From an uncultured Veillonellaceae bacterium (GTDB taxonomy: Bacteria > Bacillota > Negativicutes > Selenomonadales > Selenomonadaceae): a DNA stretch of 64,000 nucleotides. The stretch lies in assembly GCA_945949525.1 (NCBI GenBank), contig CAMFES010000003.1, positions 1-64,000 of the forward strand, given 5' to 3'. A model generated the notes under the pieces. It was not told where the DNA came from. It made no database searches and saw only the letters and a list, made by a program, of their open reading frames with translations. The translations under genes were made by a program, and so were the position numbers. Shown in pieces: positions 19,808 through 29,812 of this stretch. Within the stretch, counting starts at the first letter, position 1, and every line of letters begins with the position of its first letter.

Positions 19808-20647
19808 TTATTCCTCTGCTTCGTCCTTTTTCTTGTCGCCGTTATGGCCGGTCGGACGGCAGATGCCCCGGTCGGCATTTCTCAGGAACTGCAGCATGTG
19901 CTCAACCTCCGGACAGGAATCAACCTCCTGCTCAATGGCCTCAATAGCCTCGCTAAGACGCAGTCCGGAACGATACAGCAGGCGGTATGCCTGCTTGATG
20001 CTGCGGCGGTTGGCCGGAGCGATGCCCGCCCTGGCGATGCCTACGCTGTTGAGGCCGCAGGCCCTGGCCGGAAAACCATCTACAATGGTATATGGCACCA
20101 CATCGTGAATATTTCTGGACATGCCGCTGATCATGGACTGCTTGCCCACCCGCACAAACTGATGGACACCGGCCTTGCCGCCGATAATAGCCCTGTCCTC
20201 CACTACCACATGCCCCGCCACCATGGCCGCATTGGCCATGATGACATTGTTGCCCAGCACGCAGTTGTGGGCCACATGCACATAGGCCATCAGCAGGCAG
20301 TCATCACCGATACGGGTATACTCCCCCTCGCCGGTAGCACGATGGATAGTGCAGAACTCATGCACCTTTGTTCTATCGCCGATGACAGTGTAGCTTTTTT
20401 CACCGGCAAATTTCAAATCCTGCGGCTCTTCGCCGATAGAGGCCCCCTGGAAGATGTGGCAATCCTTGCCAATCCTCGTCCAGCCCGTAATAACCACGCT
20501 GGGACCTATAATGGTTCCCTCGTCGATTTCCACGTTCTCACCAATCACGGTAAAAGGCCCTATCTCTACATTTTTGCCAATTTTGGCATTCGGATGAACC
20601 ACAGCAAAATTATGTATCCTTGCAGTAACATCAAAGTTATCCGCCAT
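19808..20647 (-). CDS. lpxA: UDP-N-acetylglucosamine acyltransferase
   Basis: Left-handed beta-helix hexapeptide repeats, IHNFAVVHPNAKIGKNVEIGPFTVIG. Confidence 0.95.
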   Translation of the reverse strand: MADNFDVTARIHNFAVVHPNAKIGKNVEIGPFTVIGENVEIDEGTIIGPSVVITGWTRIGKDCHIFQGASIGEEPQDLKFAGEKSYTVIGDRTKVHEFCTIHRATGEGEYTRIGDDCLLMAYVHVAHNCVLGNNVIMANAAMVAGHVVVEDRAIIGGKAGVHQFVRVGKQSMISGMSRNIHDVVPYTIVDGFPARACGLNSVGIARAGIAPANRRSIKQAYRLLYRSGLRLSEAIEAIEQEVDSCPEVEHMLQFLRNADRGICRPTGHNGDKKKDEAEE

Positions 20648-20812
20648 TTATCCCAACTCCTTTAGTACCCCCGAATCAGCTTATCGTCAGTACACCTAAT
20701 ATCCTACATACAGTCACCAGCCACCTCGCAAAAGCTGACTGTTATATTCCTCTATATTCAGCTGTTTTTACAGGAATACTAAAATTTTCTTTTGATAGCT
20801 TGCTTTTTCAGC

Positions 20813-21250
20813 TCAATCCTCCGGTCTCTGCAGGGCAAAGGTAAAGTCAGCCTGGGCAGCCAGCACATCATCCACATAGGACTCCGCATGGAGCTTGCCA
20901 TAATCCCCATGAACCTTCAGCAGATTGGCCTTCATAATCATCTGATCCCCCGGCACTACCATCTTCTTGAACTTGATGTTGTCCATGCCGCCAAAAAGGG
21001 CAATCTTGCCGCGGTTCTCCTCCGGGTAGAGCATGGCAATGCCGCCTACCTGGGCCATGGCCTCCAGAATCAATACCCCCGGCATGATGGCCTTGTGAGG
21101 AAAATGCCCATGGAACTGCGGCTCATTGTAGGTTACGTTCTTGATGCCCACCGCAGATTTGAACGGGTCAATCTCGATGATGCGGTCAACCAGCAGGAAA
21201 GGTGCGCGATGCGGCAGAATCTTCTTTATCTCATCAATTTCCAATACCAT
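20813..21250 (-). CDS. fabZ: 3-hydroxyacyl-ACP dehydratase
   Basis: ILPHRAPFLLVDRI, FPHKAIMPGVLILEAMAQ. Confidence 0.96.
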   Translation of the reverse strand: MVLEIDEIKKILPHRAPFLLVDRIIEIDPFKSAVGIKNVTYNEPQFHGHFPHKAIMPGVLILEAMAQVGGIAMLYPEENRGKIALFGGMDNIKFKKMVVPGDQMIMKANLLKVHGDYGKLHAESYVDDVLAAQADFTFALQRPED

Positions 21251-21281
21251 ATTTAAAAACCCTCTTCCATCTTAATATCAG

Positions 21282-22130
21282 TTATTTTCCACATATATTG
21301 CTTCCAAGCTCCTGCCTGAGTAGCTTGGCCATGGTCGTATTCAGGGCATGACCGGACTTGACGGCAACAAAGTGCCCCTTCACTATGCCTGCCAGGCGCA
21401 AATCCCCCACCAGGTCCAGTATCTTGTGACGAACCAGCTCATCCGGGTAGATGAGCGGATTCATCCAGCCTTCATCGTTGTAGACAATGACGTTCTCCAG
21501 AGTGCCTCCCAGTCCCAGCCCCATCCTGTGCAGGGCCTCAACCTCCGCCTCGTAGGCAATGGTTCTGGCGGCAGCCACCTGACTGCCATAGACCTCCGGC
21601 GTAATCTCATAATCCCCGTACTGAATGCCAATCAGGGGATGAGGATTGATGGATGTAAAGCTGACACGAAAGCCGTCATAAGGCAATGCCAGCACAAATT
21701 TATCACCATCATCCACCCGGTAAAGCTTGTCCACCACTATTTCATGGCGCTCTGCATCCAGCTCCCGGATACCGGCCCCCTGAATCATCTGAAAGAATTC
21801 CCGGCTGCTGCCATCGGCCACCGGCGGCTCCTCCGCGTTAATAATCACCTGCACGTTATCCACACCGGCCCCGTGCAGGGCAGACATCAAATGCTCAATG
21901 GTAAACATCTTGATGCCGTTGTCCTCTATGGTGGTTGCCCGCAGCGTAGAGGTCACATTCTCAGCCCTGGCCTCTACCCGTGGCTGCCCCGGCAGATCCG
22001 CCCGCACGAACACGATACCGGTACCGGCCTCTGCAGGCCTCAGCTCCATGGCAACATCCCTGCCGGAATGCAGTCCGACGCCAGTATAGCTGACAGCGGA
22101 GGCAATAGTCGTCTGTAATGCCAAATTCAT
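21282..22130 (-). CDS. lpxC: UDP-3-O-acyl-N-acetylglucosamine deacetylase
   Basis: YTGVGLHSGRDVAMELRPA, TIEHLMSALHG, HKILDLVGDL. Confidence 0.96.
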   Translation of the reverse strand: MNLALQTTIASAVSYTGVGLHSGRDVAMELRPAEAGTGIVFVRADLPGQPRVEARAENVTSTLRATTIEDNGIKMFTIEHLMSALHGAGVDNVQVIINAEEPPVADGSSREFFQMIQGAGIRELDAERHEIVVDKLYRVDDGDKFVLALPYDGFRVSFTSINPHPLIGIQYGDYEITPEVYGSQVAAARTIAYEAEVEALHRMGLGLGGTLENVIVYNDEGWMNPLIYPDELVRHKILDLVGDLRLAGIVKGHFVAVKSGHALNTTMAKLLRQELGSNICGK

Positions 22131-22195
22131 CCCTCCCTCATATTTGTGCTTATCATATTAATATTATCACATTAACGGCAATATGTCACTTGATT

Positions 22196-23089
22196 TTAGT
22201 CCAGCCCCAGGGAGCGTACAGATTTCCACCGGTCATGGAGCCAGAACCAGTCCTCCGGATACCTTCTTATCTGCTGTTCCAAAATGTTCACCAGCTCCTG
22301 CATGGTACGCCTGATGTCCTCCTGCTTGTCCCTGGTCTTTTCCACATAGATGGGCGGAAAAATAGTAATGTGATGGCCCCCGTCAGGACGATGCCGGATC
22401 TGCCCCGGAAAAATCGGCGCATTCTGGAATCTTGCCAGGGTGGCAGGGCCGGTGACGCAATTGGTCTTGCGCCCGAAAAAGTCGAGGATGATGCCGTCCC
22501 GCAGGCTTGGGTCCTGATCCATAATCAGGCCGATAAGCCAGCCTTCCTTTATCATCTTGAACATCTCACGGACATCGGAGCTGTATGTTATGTGCATGCC
22601 GGACAGCTCCCGGTACTCGATGATGAATCTGTCCGCCTGATGATTTTTCTGCTTCTTGGCCACGCCCACCAGCGGCACTCCATACTGGGCCAGAGCCGCT
22701 CCCATAATCTCCCAGCTGTCGCTGTGGTTGGTGGCGATAATGCCCCCCTGACCTGCCTTTATCGCCTCCTGCAGATACTCCAGCCCCTCAATGGAAACAT
22801 GCTGCCGCATGCGCCCCTCCTTCACCAGCTCCGGATAGCGCAGAACCTCCATGACCATGGGGCCGAACTGCACCCAGGATGCCCTGACAATCCGCTCCGC
22901 TTCCCTTTCATCCGTCCCCAGGCAGCGCATCACGTTATCAATGCCCATCCGCTTTCTTTTGCCCGGCACGCCGTACCAGGTCAGCCTGCCCAAAAAATTC
23001 CCCACACTAATGCATGTATCCATAGAAAAGCGGCAGGCCAGCCAGCTCAGCACCTTCAAAAACCAGTACATCTCATCAACCCCTAGCAC
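22196..23089 (-). CDS. Lysophospholipid/lauroyl acyltransferase (LpxL/HtrB family), copy 2
   Basis: GGIIATNHSDSWEI (HX4 motif), LIMDQDPSLRDGIILDFFGRKT, EDWFWLHDRWKS. Confidence 0.88.
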   Translation of the reverse strand: MLGVDEMYWFLKVLSWLACRFSMDTCISVGNFLGRLTWYGVPGKRKRMGIDNVMRCLGTDEREAERIVRASWVQFGPMVMEVLRYPELVKEGRMRQHVSIEGLEYLQEAIKAGQGGIIATNHSDSWEIMGAALAQYGVPLVGVAKKQKNHQADRFIIEYRELSGMHITYSSDVREMFKMIKEGWLIGLIMDQDPSLRDGIILDFFGRKTNCVTGPATLARFQNAPIFPGQIRHRPDGGHHITIFPPIYVEKTRDKQEDIRRTMQELVNILEQQIRRYPEDWFWLHDRWKSVRSLGLD

Positions 23090-23128
23090 TTACAAAATCA
23101 CTACCACCATTTTACACTATTTTCAAGC

Positions 23129-23155
23129 AAAAAAAAATACTCCCGCAAGGAGTAT
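23129..23155 (-). terminator. Intrinsic terminator downstream of lpxD (distal of a tandem pair)
   Basis: Minus strand: atactccttgcgggagtat hairpin followed by a run of T residues (A-run at 23129-23137 on plus). Confidence 0.75.
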
Positions 23156-23166
23156 ATCAGGAAATA

Positions 23167-23202
23167 ATAATGGCTGATACGGCAAAGCCGTATCAGCCAT
23201 TA
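23167..23202 (-). terminator. Strong hairpin immediately downstream of lpxD
   Basis: Perfect stem taatggctgatacggc-aaa-gccgtatcagccatta; no pronounced T-tract. Confidence 0.7.
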
Positions 23203-23204
23203 TA

Positions 23205-24239
23205 CTATTCTTCTTTTTCTAATGCCGCCAGCTTCTTTTCCAGCTGCTTCACCTTCTTGGCCATATCCGTAATCTTCTGCAGATGTGCCTGCATCCTGAG
23301 CCACTCCTGATGAGGCCTTGCCGGGAAGCCTGCGTAGAACACGCCCTCCGGGGTGTTGCCGATAATGCCGCTGCGGGCGGCAAACACGGAATTGCCTCCA
23401 ATATTGATATGTCCCACCGTACCGGTCTGACCGCCAAAGGTTACATTCGGGCCGGAGGTAGTCGAGCCGGAAATGCCGGTCTGGGCCACAATCAGATTGC
23501 CCGGCCCAATCTTGCAGTTGTGGCCGATATGCACCAGATTGTCAATCTTGGTTCCCCTGCCGATGACAGTCGAGCCGATGGTCGCCCTGTCCACACCGGC
23601 ATGAGCGCCAATCTCTACATCATCCTCCAGCACCACGTTGCCCACCTGCGGCACCTTGGTATGAACGCCGTCCTTGGTGGTAAAGCCGAAGCCGTCCGCA
23701 CCGATAACGGCGGAGCTATGCACGATAACCCGTCGGCCTACCTTGCAATGCTCCCGTATGGTGGCACTGGAATAAATCACGGAATCACTGCCAATCTCAG
23801 CATACTGCCCTATGTAGGTATGAGGATAAAGCGTTGCCCCGTCACCTATTATGGCATAATCATCCACAAAGGCCATCGGCATGATGGTAACGTTCTCCCC
23901 CAGCTGTACCCCCTTGCCGATATGAGCCTCCGGGCTGACGCCCTTCTCATGGACAATCGGCGGTGTAAAGGCTGTCAGCAAAATGGCGAAGGCCGCCCTG
24001 GTATCCTCTACAAAGACAGCAGGCAAAGGAAAATTCTCCTGAGCTGCCGCCACTGAATTCGGCAGCAGCACCGCCCCGGCCTGACAGCCAGCCGCCTCCG
24101 CCACATGATTTTCATCCGCAAAGGTAATATCACCGGCACCGGCACCGGCGATATTGTTCACGCCGCTGATTTCTATTTCAGCAGGCCCCTGCAGGCGTCC
24201 GTTTACCCTGGCTGCAATCTCCTGTAATGTCATAATCAT
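23205..24239 (-). CDS. lpxD: UDP-3-O-(3-hydroxyacyl)glucosamine N-acyltransferase
   Basis: Hexapeptide repeats, [47 protein letters not shown]. Confidence 0.96.
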   Translation of the reverse strand: MIMTLQEIAARVNGRLQGPAEIEISGVNNIAGAGAGDITFADENHVAEAAGCQAGAVLLPNSVAAAQENFPLPAVFVEDTRAAFAILLTAFTPPIVHEKGVSPEAHIGKGVQLGENVTIMPMAFVDDYAIIGDGATLYPHTYIGQYAEIGSDSVIYSSATIREHCKVGRRVIVHSSAVIGADGFGFTTKDGVHTKVPQVGNVVLEDDVEIGAHAGVDRATIGSTVIGRGTKIDNLVHIGHNCKIGPGNLIVAQTGISGSTTSGPNVTFGGQTGTVGHINIGGNSVFAARSGIIGNTPEGVFYAGFPARPHQEWLRMQAHLQKITDMAKKVKQLEKKLAALEKEE

Positions 24240-24266
24240 ATAAAATCCCCTCTAAGCATCATCAGC

Positions 24267-24710
24267 TCACTGAAGCTTCTGGATAACCTCATCCGTAATG
24301 TCCACGCCGCCGCTGACAACCACGCCATCCTTGCCGTTGCTGTTCACCACGGTATCCAGCTTCTTCTCCTTTACTATGTCATCCATCGCCGCATCAACCT
24401 TGGCCTTTATCTGGGTAGCGTACTGCTGCTGAACCCCGGCCGCCTTCATCTGCATCTGCTGCTGAAGCTTCTGCATCTCTTCCTCCGAAGCGCCGCCTGC
24501 ACCGGCCTCCTGGAACTTCTGCTCCGCTTCCTTCTGAACCTCCGTCATCTTGTTCTGCATCTCCTCGATGGAGGTCTTAATCTGCGGCGCTTCATTCTGG
24601 ATGCGGTTCTGGTCAACGTAGCCCACATTCACCTTGCCGCAGCCGGCAGTAAAAGCCGCCGCACACAGCACCGACATGACCACAGCCGCAATCCTTTTTT
24701 TATTAGTCAT
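24267..24710 (-). CDS. OmpH/Skp-family periplasmic chaperone-like protein 1
   Basis: Lipoprotein-like signal (AAFTAGCGKVNVGYVD), coiled coil, C-terminal VNSNGKDGVVVSGGVDITDEVIQKL. Confidence 0.8.
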   Translation of the reverse strand: MTNKKRIAAVVMSVLCAAAFTAGCGKVNVGYVDQNRIQNEAPQIKTSIEEMQNKMTEVQKEAEQKFQEAGAGGASEEEMQKLQQQMQMKAAGVQQQYATQIKAKVDAAMDDIVKEKKLDTVVNSNGKDGVVVSGGVDITDEVIQKLQ

Positions 24711-24732
24711 ATTTAAAAGCCTCTTTTCAAAA

Positions 24733-25818
24733 TCACTGCAGTGTTTTCATTTCCTGAAGTATTTCTTCTGTCAAATCCAGCGTATTCACATTCAGCACCG
24801 GCAGCAAATCCGGCTGCCATACGCCCATCTGCATCCTTTCGTAATCAATTCCCCGCAGGCTGTCAGCCGGGCTGGACAAAATGACCGTCAGGCCGTGCAT
24901 GATTGCCAGCTTGGCCGCCCGCCCCGCAATATCATTGTAGATTTTCTCCTGCAGCTGCTGGAGCTGAATCTTCTTCGCTTCCAGCAGGGTTTTCTTTTTT
25001 GCATTGCTGATTTTTGCCTGCACCGGCGACAGGGCCTGCTCCATTTCCCTGGCATTGCGCTCCTGCACCGCCAGTCCCTTTTCAAACTCCTGCTGCTGTG
25101 CCTGCTGCCTGTTTTCGGCCTCCAGCTGCCTCAGCTCCGCCAGGGGGCCGGCCGCCTCCCGCTCCATGAGCTGGCGGAATCGTTCCTCCTGCTCCGCTCC
25201 CAGCCTCTCCAGGGCCTCGCTGCGCTCCTTCTGCAGCCTGTCTATGCGCTCAAGCATCTGCTGCGTCTGCTCCTGGGTAAGCCCCAGCACATCGGCGCTA
25301 TCCAGCTTGAGGCGCAGATTCAGCACCTCATTCAGATAGGGGCTGCTCACCTGGCTGCGCTCTGCCTCCAGCTGCGGCTTCAGCTCCTGCCGTTTCTGCT
25401 CTGCCAGGGCATTCAGCCTTTCCACCAGCTGGGAATGCCGCTCAATGGCATCCAGCCTGTGCTTTTGCCCGGCAGCCTCTGCAAACAGCTCCTCATCCAG
25501 CTTGACAGCCGATACAGCTGCCTTCATGCTATCCACGGACAGCTCAGCCTCCAGGCGGCCTATCTCCTGCCGGAGCGCTACCAGCTTATCGTAATCAGGA
25601 TGCGCCTTCGCCGCCTGCTGCAAATCCAGCACACCCATGACCGGCGCCTCCATAGCCGGAGGCTGGCCGCCAGGCCTGCCATAAACAAAATACAGGCAGG
25701 CTGCAAGGAGCAGAACCAGCAGTGCAGCGGCACCGGCCATTGTCCTCTTTCTCACACCTGCGCTATTATCAGCCTTCCGGCTGTCTTCCTGTCCTGCCGC
25801 CACAAAACCGCCTCCCAT
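24733..25818 (-). CDS. OmpH-like coiled-coil membrane-anchored protein 2
   Basis: Single TM, MGVLDLQQAAKAHPDYDKL, long Gln/Glu-rich coiled coil, C-terminal LNVNTLDLTEEILQEM. Start revised to MGGGF because 25854-25882 is a hairpin. Confidence 0.7.
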   Translation of the reverse strand: MGGGFVAAGQEDSRKADNSAGVRKRTMAGAAALLVLLLAACLYFVYGRPGGQPPAMEAPVMGVLDLQQAAKAHPDYDKLVALRQEIGRLEAELSVDSMKAAVSAVKLDEELFAEAAGQKHRLDAIERHSQLVERLNALAEQKRQELKPQLEAERSQVSSPYLNEVLNLRLKLDSADVLGLTQEQTQQMLERIDRLQKERSEALERLGAEQEERFRQLMEREAAGPLAELRQLEAENRQQAQQQEFEKGLAVQERNAREMEQALSPVQAKISNAKKKTLLEAKKIQLQQLQEKIYNDIAGRAAKLAIMHGLTVILSSPADSLRGIDYERMQMGVWQPDLLPVLNVNTLDLTEEILQEMKTLQ

Positions 25819-25853
25819 CTGCCGCCCCGGCAATACATACTGAATATCAGTAA

Positions 25854-25882
25854 AGTACCGAGCGCCAAAGGGGCTCGGTACT
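25854..25882 (-). terminator. Hairpin between two ompH-like genes, possible attenuator/terminator
   Basis: agtaccgagc-gccaaaggg-gctcggtact, 10-bp perfect stem; weak T-tract. Confidence 0.5.
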
Positions 25883-25906
25883 GCTGTCAACTATGTAATT
25901 ATTACA

Positions 25907-26428
25907 TTACTTGGACAGTTTCTTGATAACGTCCTGAGTAATATCAGTGCCACCATATACAACGGTTTCCTTATGGAGAACCACGCTCAGCCCCTTGGCC
26001 TCGGCTATAGCCTTTACAGCATCCTCAATCTGCTTGTTTACAGGCTCCATCAGGTCAACATTCTGCTGCTGAAGGCGCTCCATAGTCTGCTGATAATACT
26101 GCTGCTTCTCCTCATCGCTCATGTTGGCAGACTTCTCGTTGAAGTCCTGGCGTGCCTGCTCAAAGGCCTTCTGCATCTCTGCATCCACATCAGTATAAAT
26201 CTTCAGGGAAGTAAACTGACGGTAGTCCACAACGCCAACGTTGGAAGAGGCCGCTGCGGATGCAACACCCGTACCGGACTGGGTCAAAGCCAGTGCAACA
26301 ACACTGCCTACGAATACCAATGCAATCAGCACACTGATAATTTTTACCTGAGCTTTCTTTAACTGAACCATTTTTCTTTCTCCTTTTTCCACAATGTAAA
26401 ATATTACAAATGCATCCGCCTTTACCAA
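25907..26428 (-). CDS. OmpH/Skp-family periplasmic chaperone-like protein 3
   Basis: SNVGVVDYRQF..., VLHKETVVYGGTDITQDVIKKLSK; start probably MVQLKKAQVK. Confidence 0.85.
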   Translation of the reverse strand: MVKADAFVIFYIVEKGERKMVQLKKAQVKIISVLIALVFVGSVVALALTQSGTGVASAAASSNVGVVDYRQFTSLKIYTDVDAEMQKAFEQARQDFNEKSANMSDEEKQQYYQQTMERLQQQNVDLMEPVNKQIEDAVKAIAEAKGLSVVLHKETVVYGGTDITQDVIKKLSK

Positions 26429-26477
26429 AAGGCAACTACATTATAGCAAACTCTTATTTTTCCTTCAACAGAATGGC

Positions 26478-27812
26478 CTAAAAATAACCAATAAATCTCA
26501 GCCAGCTGTTATGCTCATCCATGGCATACTCCAGGCTGAGAAAATCGTGCAGCTTGTAGCGTATGCCGTATTCACTGCGATGGTCTATGTCGCTGTATTC
26601 ATACCTGAGCAGCCATTTGCTGCTGACAGGCTGAATGAAATCAACCTTCACATAGTCATCACGCACATCATAGCGAAGCCCCAGAGCTGTTCCCGAGGGC
26701 AGGGTATACCTGTAGCCCACATCCCAGCCCCACTTTACCGACTGAGGGAAAAAATCCACCTGGGAAAACACCTCGCTCCTCCCTGACAGCATTCTGCCCA
26801 GATGGAGCCTTGCCTTCAGGCTGGTATCATGCTGGTTGCCCCAGCTGTTGCCCGCATCCGCCCAGCCCTCCAGGCGAATCCTGTACATATCAGAATCTGA
26901 ACGGCTCATCACCTTCAGCCTTTCCCCAGGGGTCAGGGCCACCCGCGTGGTCACGGACCAGCTGCGGCAGTCCTCATCCTGATTCATCACAGCTGACAGG
27001 TATTCCTCCAGCTCTTCCCTGTGCCGTTCCACAAAATGCACCGGCAGGCCGATCAGGCCATCCACCGCCGCCTGCATCCCCTGGCGCTTCATCAGAAGCC
27101 CGGCATTCAGCATGGTATCAGACCGCATGCTCAAATCCACGGTACGCACCACCGGCAAAAGTGGGTAAAGCATCACCTTCACCCTGGTGTCCTCCGCCAC
27201 CTGCACATCAAAGTCAGCCTTGAACTCAGGTGCCCTCTCCTGCAGGAAAGAAGCCACCTGCTTTTTCAGCAGGCCGTGGGTCCAGTCAGCGGCAGCCACC
27301 GGCAGCCCCTGCAGGCTTTCGGCAAAAACCTTCTCCATGCCCGCAGTATCCTGCCTGAGCAGCTTCTCAGCCACCGGTGTCATCCCCTCTACAACCACAT
27401 CCATCTGCACTCTTTGTATGGTATCACGCCAGGGCACCAGTGAAACCTGTACCTCCGCTGTGCCGAAATCCTCCCCCGGCCCCAGGTGTACAGCTTCCAC
27501 CGTATAGCCTACCAGCACCTTGTCAAAGACCTGCAAAATGATATCCTCATACTGCTTCCGAGAGCCTTCGACCTCCGCAACCGTCTTGCCCTCCAGCAGC
27601 TGCTCCGCAATGGCGGATACGCTTTTCTCCATGCGCTTTCTGACAGGCTCAGGCAGATTGTCCCCCGCCTGAACCTGCACCTGAACAGCCTCCACAACAG
27701 GCTTCCATTTGCTGGCTGCGGCTGCCCCGAAAGGCCCCCACAGCCAGCAAAGGCTCATAACCCACAGCGCAGAGAGCAGGCAGGCAGACCGACAAGGCCA
27801 TTTCTTCTGCAT
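26478..27812 (-). CDS. Putative outer-membrane protein: signal peptide, periplasmic domain, beta-strand-rich C-terminus
   Basis: N-terminal signal; C-terminal part rich in alternating aromatic/polar residues ending in ...LRFIGYF, compatible with an OMP C-terminal signal; adjacent to bamA. Confidence 0.6.
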   Translation of the reverse strand: MQKKWPCRSACLLSALWVMSLCWLWGPFGAAAASKWKPVVEAVQVQVQAGDNLPEPVRKRMEKSVSAIAEQLLEGKTVAEVEGSRKQYEDIILQVFDKVLVGYTVEAVHLGPGEDFGTAEVQVSLVPWRDTIQRVQMDVVVEGMTPVAEKLLRQDTAGMEKVFAESLQGLPVAAADWTHGLLKKQVASFLQERAPEFKADFDVQVAEDTRVKVMLYPLLPVVRTVDLSMRSDTMLNAGLLMKRQGMQAAVDGLIGLPVHFVERHREELEEYLSAVMNQDEDCRSWSVTTRVALTPGERLKVMSRSDSDMYRIRLEGWADAGNSWGNQHDTSLKARLHLGRMLSGRSEVFSQVDFFPQSVKWGWDVGYRYTLPSGTALGLRYDVRDDYVKVDFIQPVSSKWLLRYEYSDIDHRSEYGIRYKLHDFLSLEYAMDEHNSWLRFIGYF

Positions 27813-29749
27813 CAGAAGGTGCCGCCCACGTTAAAGTGAACGCGGTTGCCCTGGGTGCCGTGACCCACATCCACGCGGATAAGTCCCAGCGGGGAATCCA
27901 GCATTACGCCCACACCGTAGCTGCCGTGCAGCTTGGATGGCTTCCAGCCGTCATCCCAGGCCGAACCAAAGTCGGTGAACAGGGCTGCCTTAAAGTTTTT
28001 GGACAGCGGGAACCGGAACTCGATGTTGCCCAGCACCATGCTGTTGCCCCGGAACATATCGTCGCGATAGCCGCGGATGGTATCCTGACCGCCCAGCATA
28101 AACTTGGAAACAGTAGGCAGGTTGCTGGTGGAGTGGCCATAGCTGCCGTGGAATACCAGCACCTGGTTGCGTCCTACACTGCGGAAGACAGACCCATCAA
28201 TGGTAAACTTGTGGTACCTGAAGTCACCGCCCAGACCGGCGTACTCGTAGCCCAGAATGGATTTGTAGCCCTCCGTAGGATAGATGTAGTTGTCACGGGT
28301 ATCAGTGATGTGCTGGTACAGCAGGGAACGGGTCAGGCCGAAGTTGTCATTCTTCCACTCTTCCCAGGTACTTCTATCGGTACCGCTCTTATGCTTTTCG
28401 TACCTATCATCCTTGTTGCGGAAGGTGATGGCGTTGGTGGTATACTCGCTCTGAGGACGGGAGAAGCCCAGGTCAAAGCCCACGTTCTTGCGCATGAACT
28501 CCTCGACAAAATCGCCATCCTCGTTGTATTCATTGTATTCAAAGGTACGGTTGTAAATCTTGAAGCTGCCGGCAGTTTCCCTCTTGTCAAGCCACGGACG
28601 GCGATAGGAGAAGATAAAGCCCTTGGCGCTGGAATCCGTACTGCTCTTGGTCACAGTCACGTTGACGGAATCGCCGGTACCGCGGAAGTTGCGGTCACCC
28701 AGGCTGATCATGCCCACAAAGCCGTCAGCACTGCTGTAGCCGGCACCGATGCCAAATACGCCGGTATTCTTCTCGGTCACGTCAACCTCCAGCACGCAGG
28801 CATTTGGCTCCACACCGGCAATCGGCTTCACATCCACGGACTCGAAGAAATCCAGGTTGGTAAGACGCTGATAGCTGCGAACCACATCATTCTTGTTCAG
28901 CGGCTTGCCTACCTTCGGGCGAAGCTCCCGCAGCACAACCTTTTCCTTGGTTTTCTTCAGGCCCTTGATCTTGAAGCCCTCAAGAATTCCCTCATTTATC
29001 TTGATGACCAGCTTGCCATCATCCCCGACCTCCATGTCGCGGATTTTGGCCATGATATAGCCATCCTTGATATACTGCTTCTGAATGGCGCGCACATCCT
29101 CCTTCAGGGCAAGGCGGTTCAGCCTGTCACCCTCACGGAGCTGCATCCTGCCCAGCAGCTTGCTGGTAGGCTCAATATCCGTGTTGCCGTTCAGCTCAAT
29201 GCTGGAAATCACCGGCGTTTCAAAAAGGTGATAGGTAACGATTACGCCCTCCGGCACCGTTTCAAAGGTAGGATACACATCATAAAAATAGCCTGTAGCA
29301 TAAAGGCTGCTGGCATCATCAGCCAAAAGGCCGCCGGAGCAGATATCGCCCGGCTTGGACACCTGGGCCAGCTTGACGGTGCCCATAACATCCTCGCTGA
29401 CACCCTCATACCTCACATCCACAATGGTATTGCCCTCAACCGCCTCGATGGACTTGATTACATCCTCCTCAGCAGGCTTGGCTTCCTCCCAGACATCATT
29501 GCGGGTAGGAACGGCATCCTTTACCTCTTCCTTGTCCACGGATTCCTCATCCGGCAAATCAATAGAGCCCTTGCCTTCTGTAAGGGCAGGCGTATTGATC
29601 ATATCGCTCTTGCCGGTATTAAGGTCCACACCGAAACCAGCCGGAGCCTCACTTCCATCTACAGCTGCAAAGGCCGTCTGGCCGCCAAGACCCACACCCA
29701 ATGACAAGGCCACTGCACAGGCCAAATACTTATACTCACTTCTCTTCAA
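27812..29749 (-). CDS. bamA: Outer membrane protein assembly factor BamA (short-form, POTRA + barrel)
   Basis: POTRA-like repeats, VTEKNTGVFGIGAGYSSADGFVGMISLGDRNFRGTG, FMLGGQDTIRGY, C-terminal VHFNVGGTF. Confidence 0.92.
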   Translation of the reverse strand: MKRSEYKYLACAVALSLGVGLGGQTAFAAVDGSEAPAGFGVDLNTGKSDMINTPALTEGKGSIDLPDEESVDKEEVKDAVPTRNDVWEEAKPAEEDVIKSIEAVEGNTIVDVRYEGVSEDVMGTVKLAQVSKPGDICSGGLLADDASSLYATGYFYDVYPTFETVPEGVIVTYHLFETPVISSIELNGNTDIEPTSKLLGRMQLREGDRLNRLALKEDVRAIQKQYIKDGYIMAKIRDMEVGDDGKLVIKINEGILEGFKIKGLKKTKEKVVLRELRPKVGKPLNKNDVVRSYQRLTNLDFFESVDVKPIAGVEPNACVLEVDVTEKNTGVFGIGAGYSSADGFVGMISLGDRNFRGTGDSVNVTVTKSSTDSSAKGFIFSYRRPWLDKRETAGSFKIYNRTFEYNEYNEDGDFVEEFMRKNVGFDLGFSRPQSEYTTNAITFRNKDDRYEKHKSGTDRSTWEEWKNDNFGLTRSLLYQHITDTRDNYIYPTEGYKSILGYEYAGLGGDFRYHKFTIDGSVFRSVGRNQVLVFHGSYGHSTSNLPTVSKFMLGGQDTIRGYRDDMFRGNSMVLGNIEFRFPLSKNFKAALFTDFGSAWDDGWKPSKLHGSYGVGVMLDSPLGLIRVDVGHGTQGNRVHFNVGGTF

Positions 29750-29812
29750 GGATAATACCTCCTAAATGTTCTCTTGTATTTATAAATAAAAGCTAAAAAG
29801 CTATTTATCGGC

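Noticed and set aside
27836-29704. 622-aa plus-strand ORF opposite bamA
   Set aside because: Shadow ORF; low-complexity Ala/Ile/His composition, no recognisable domain, and bamA is unambiguous.
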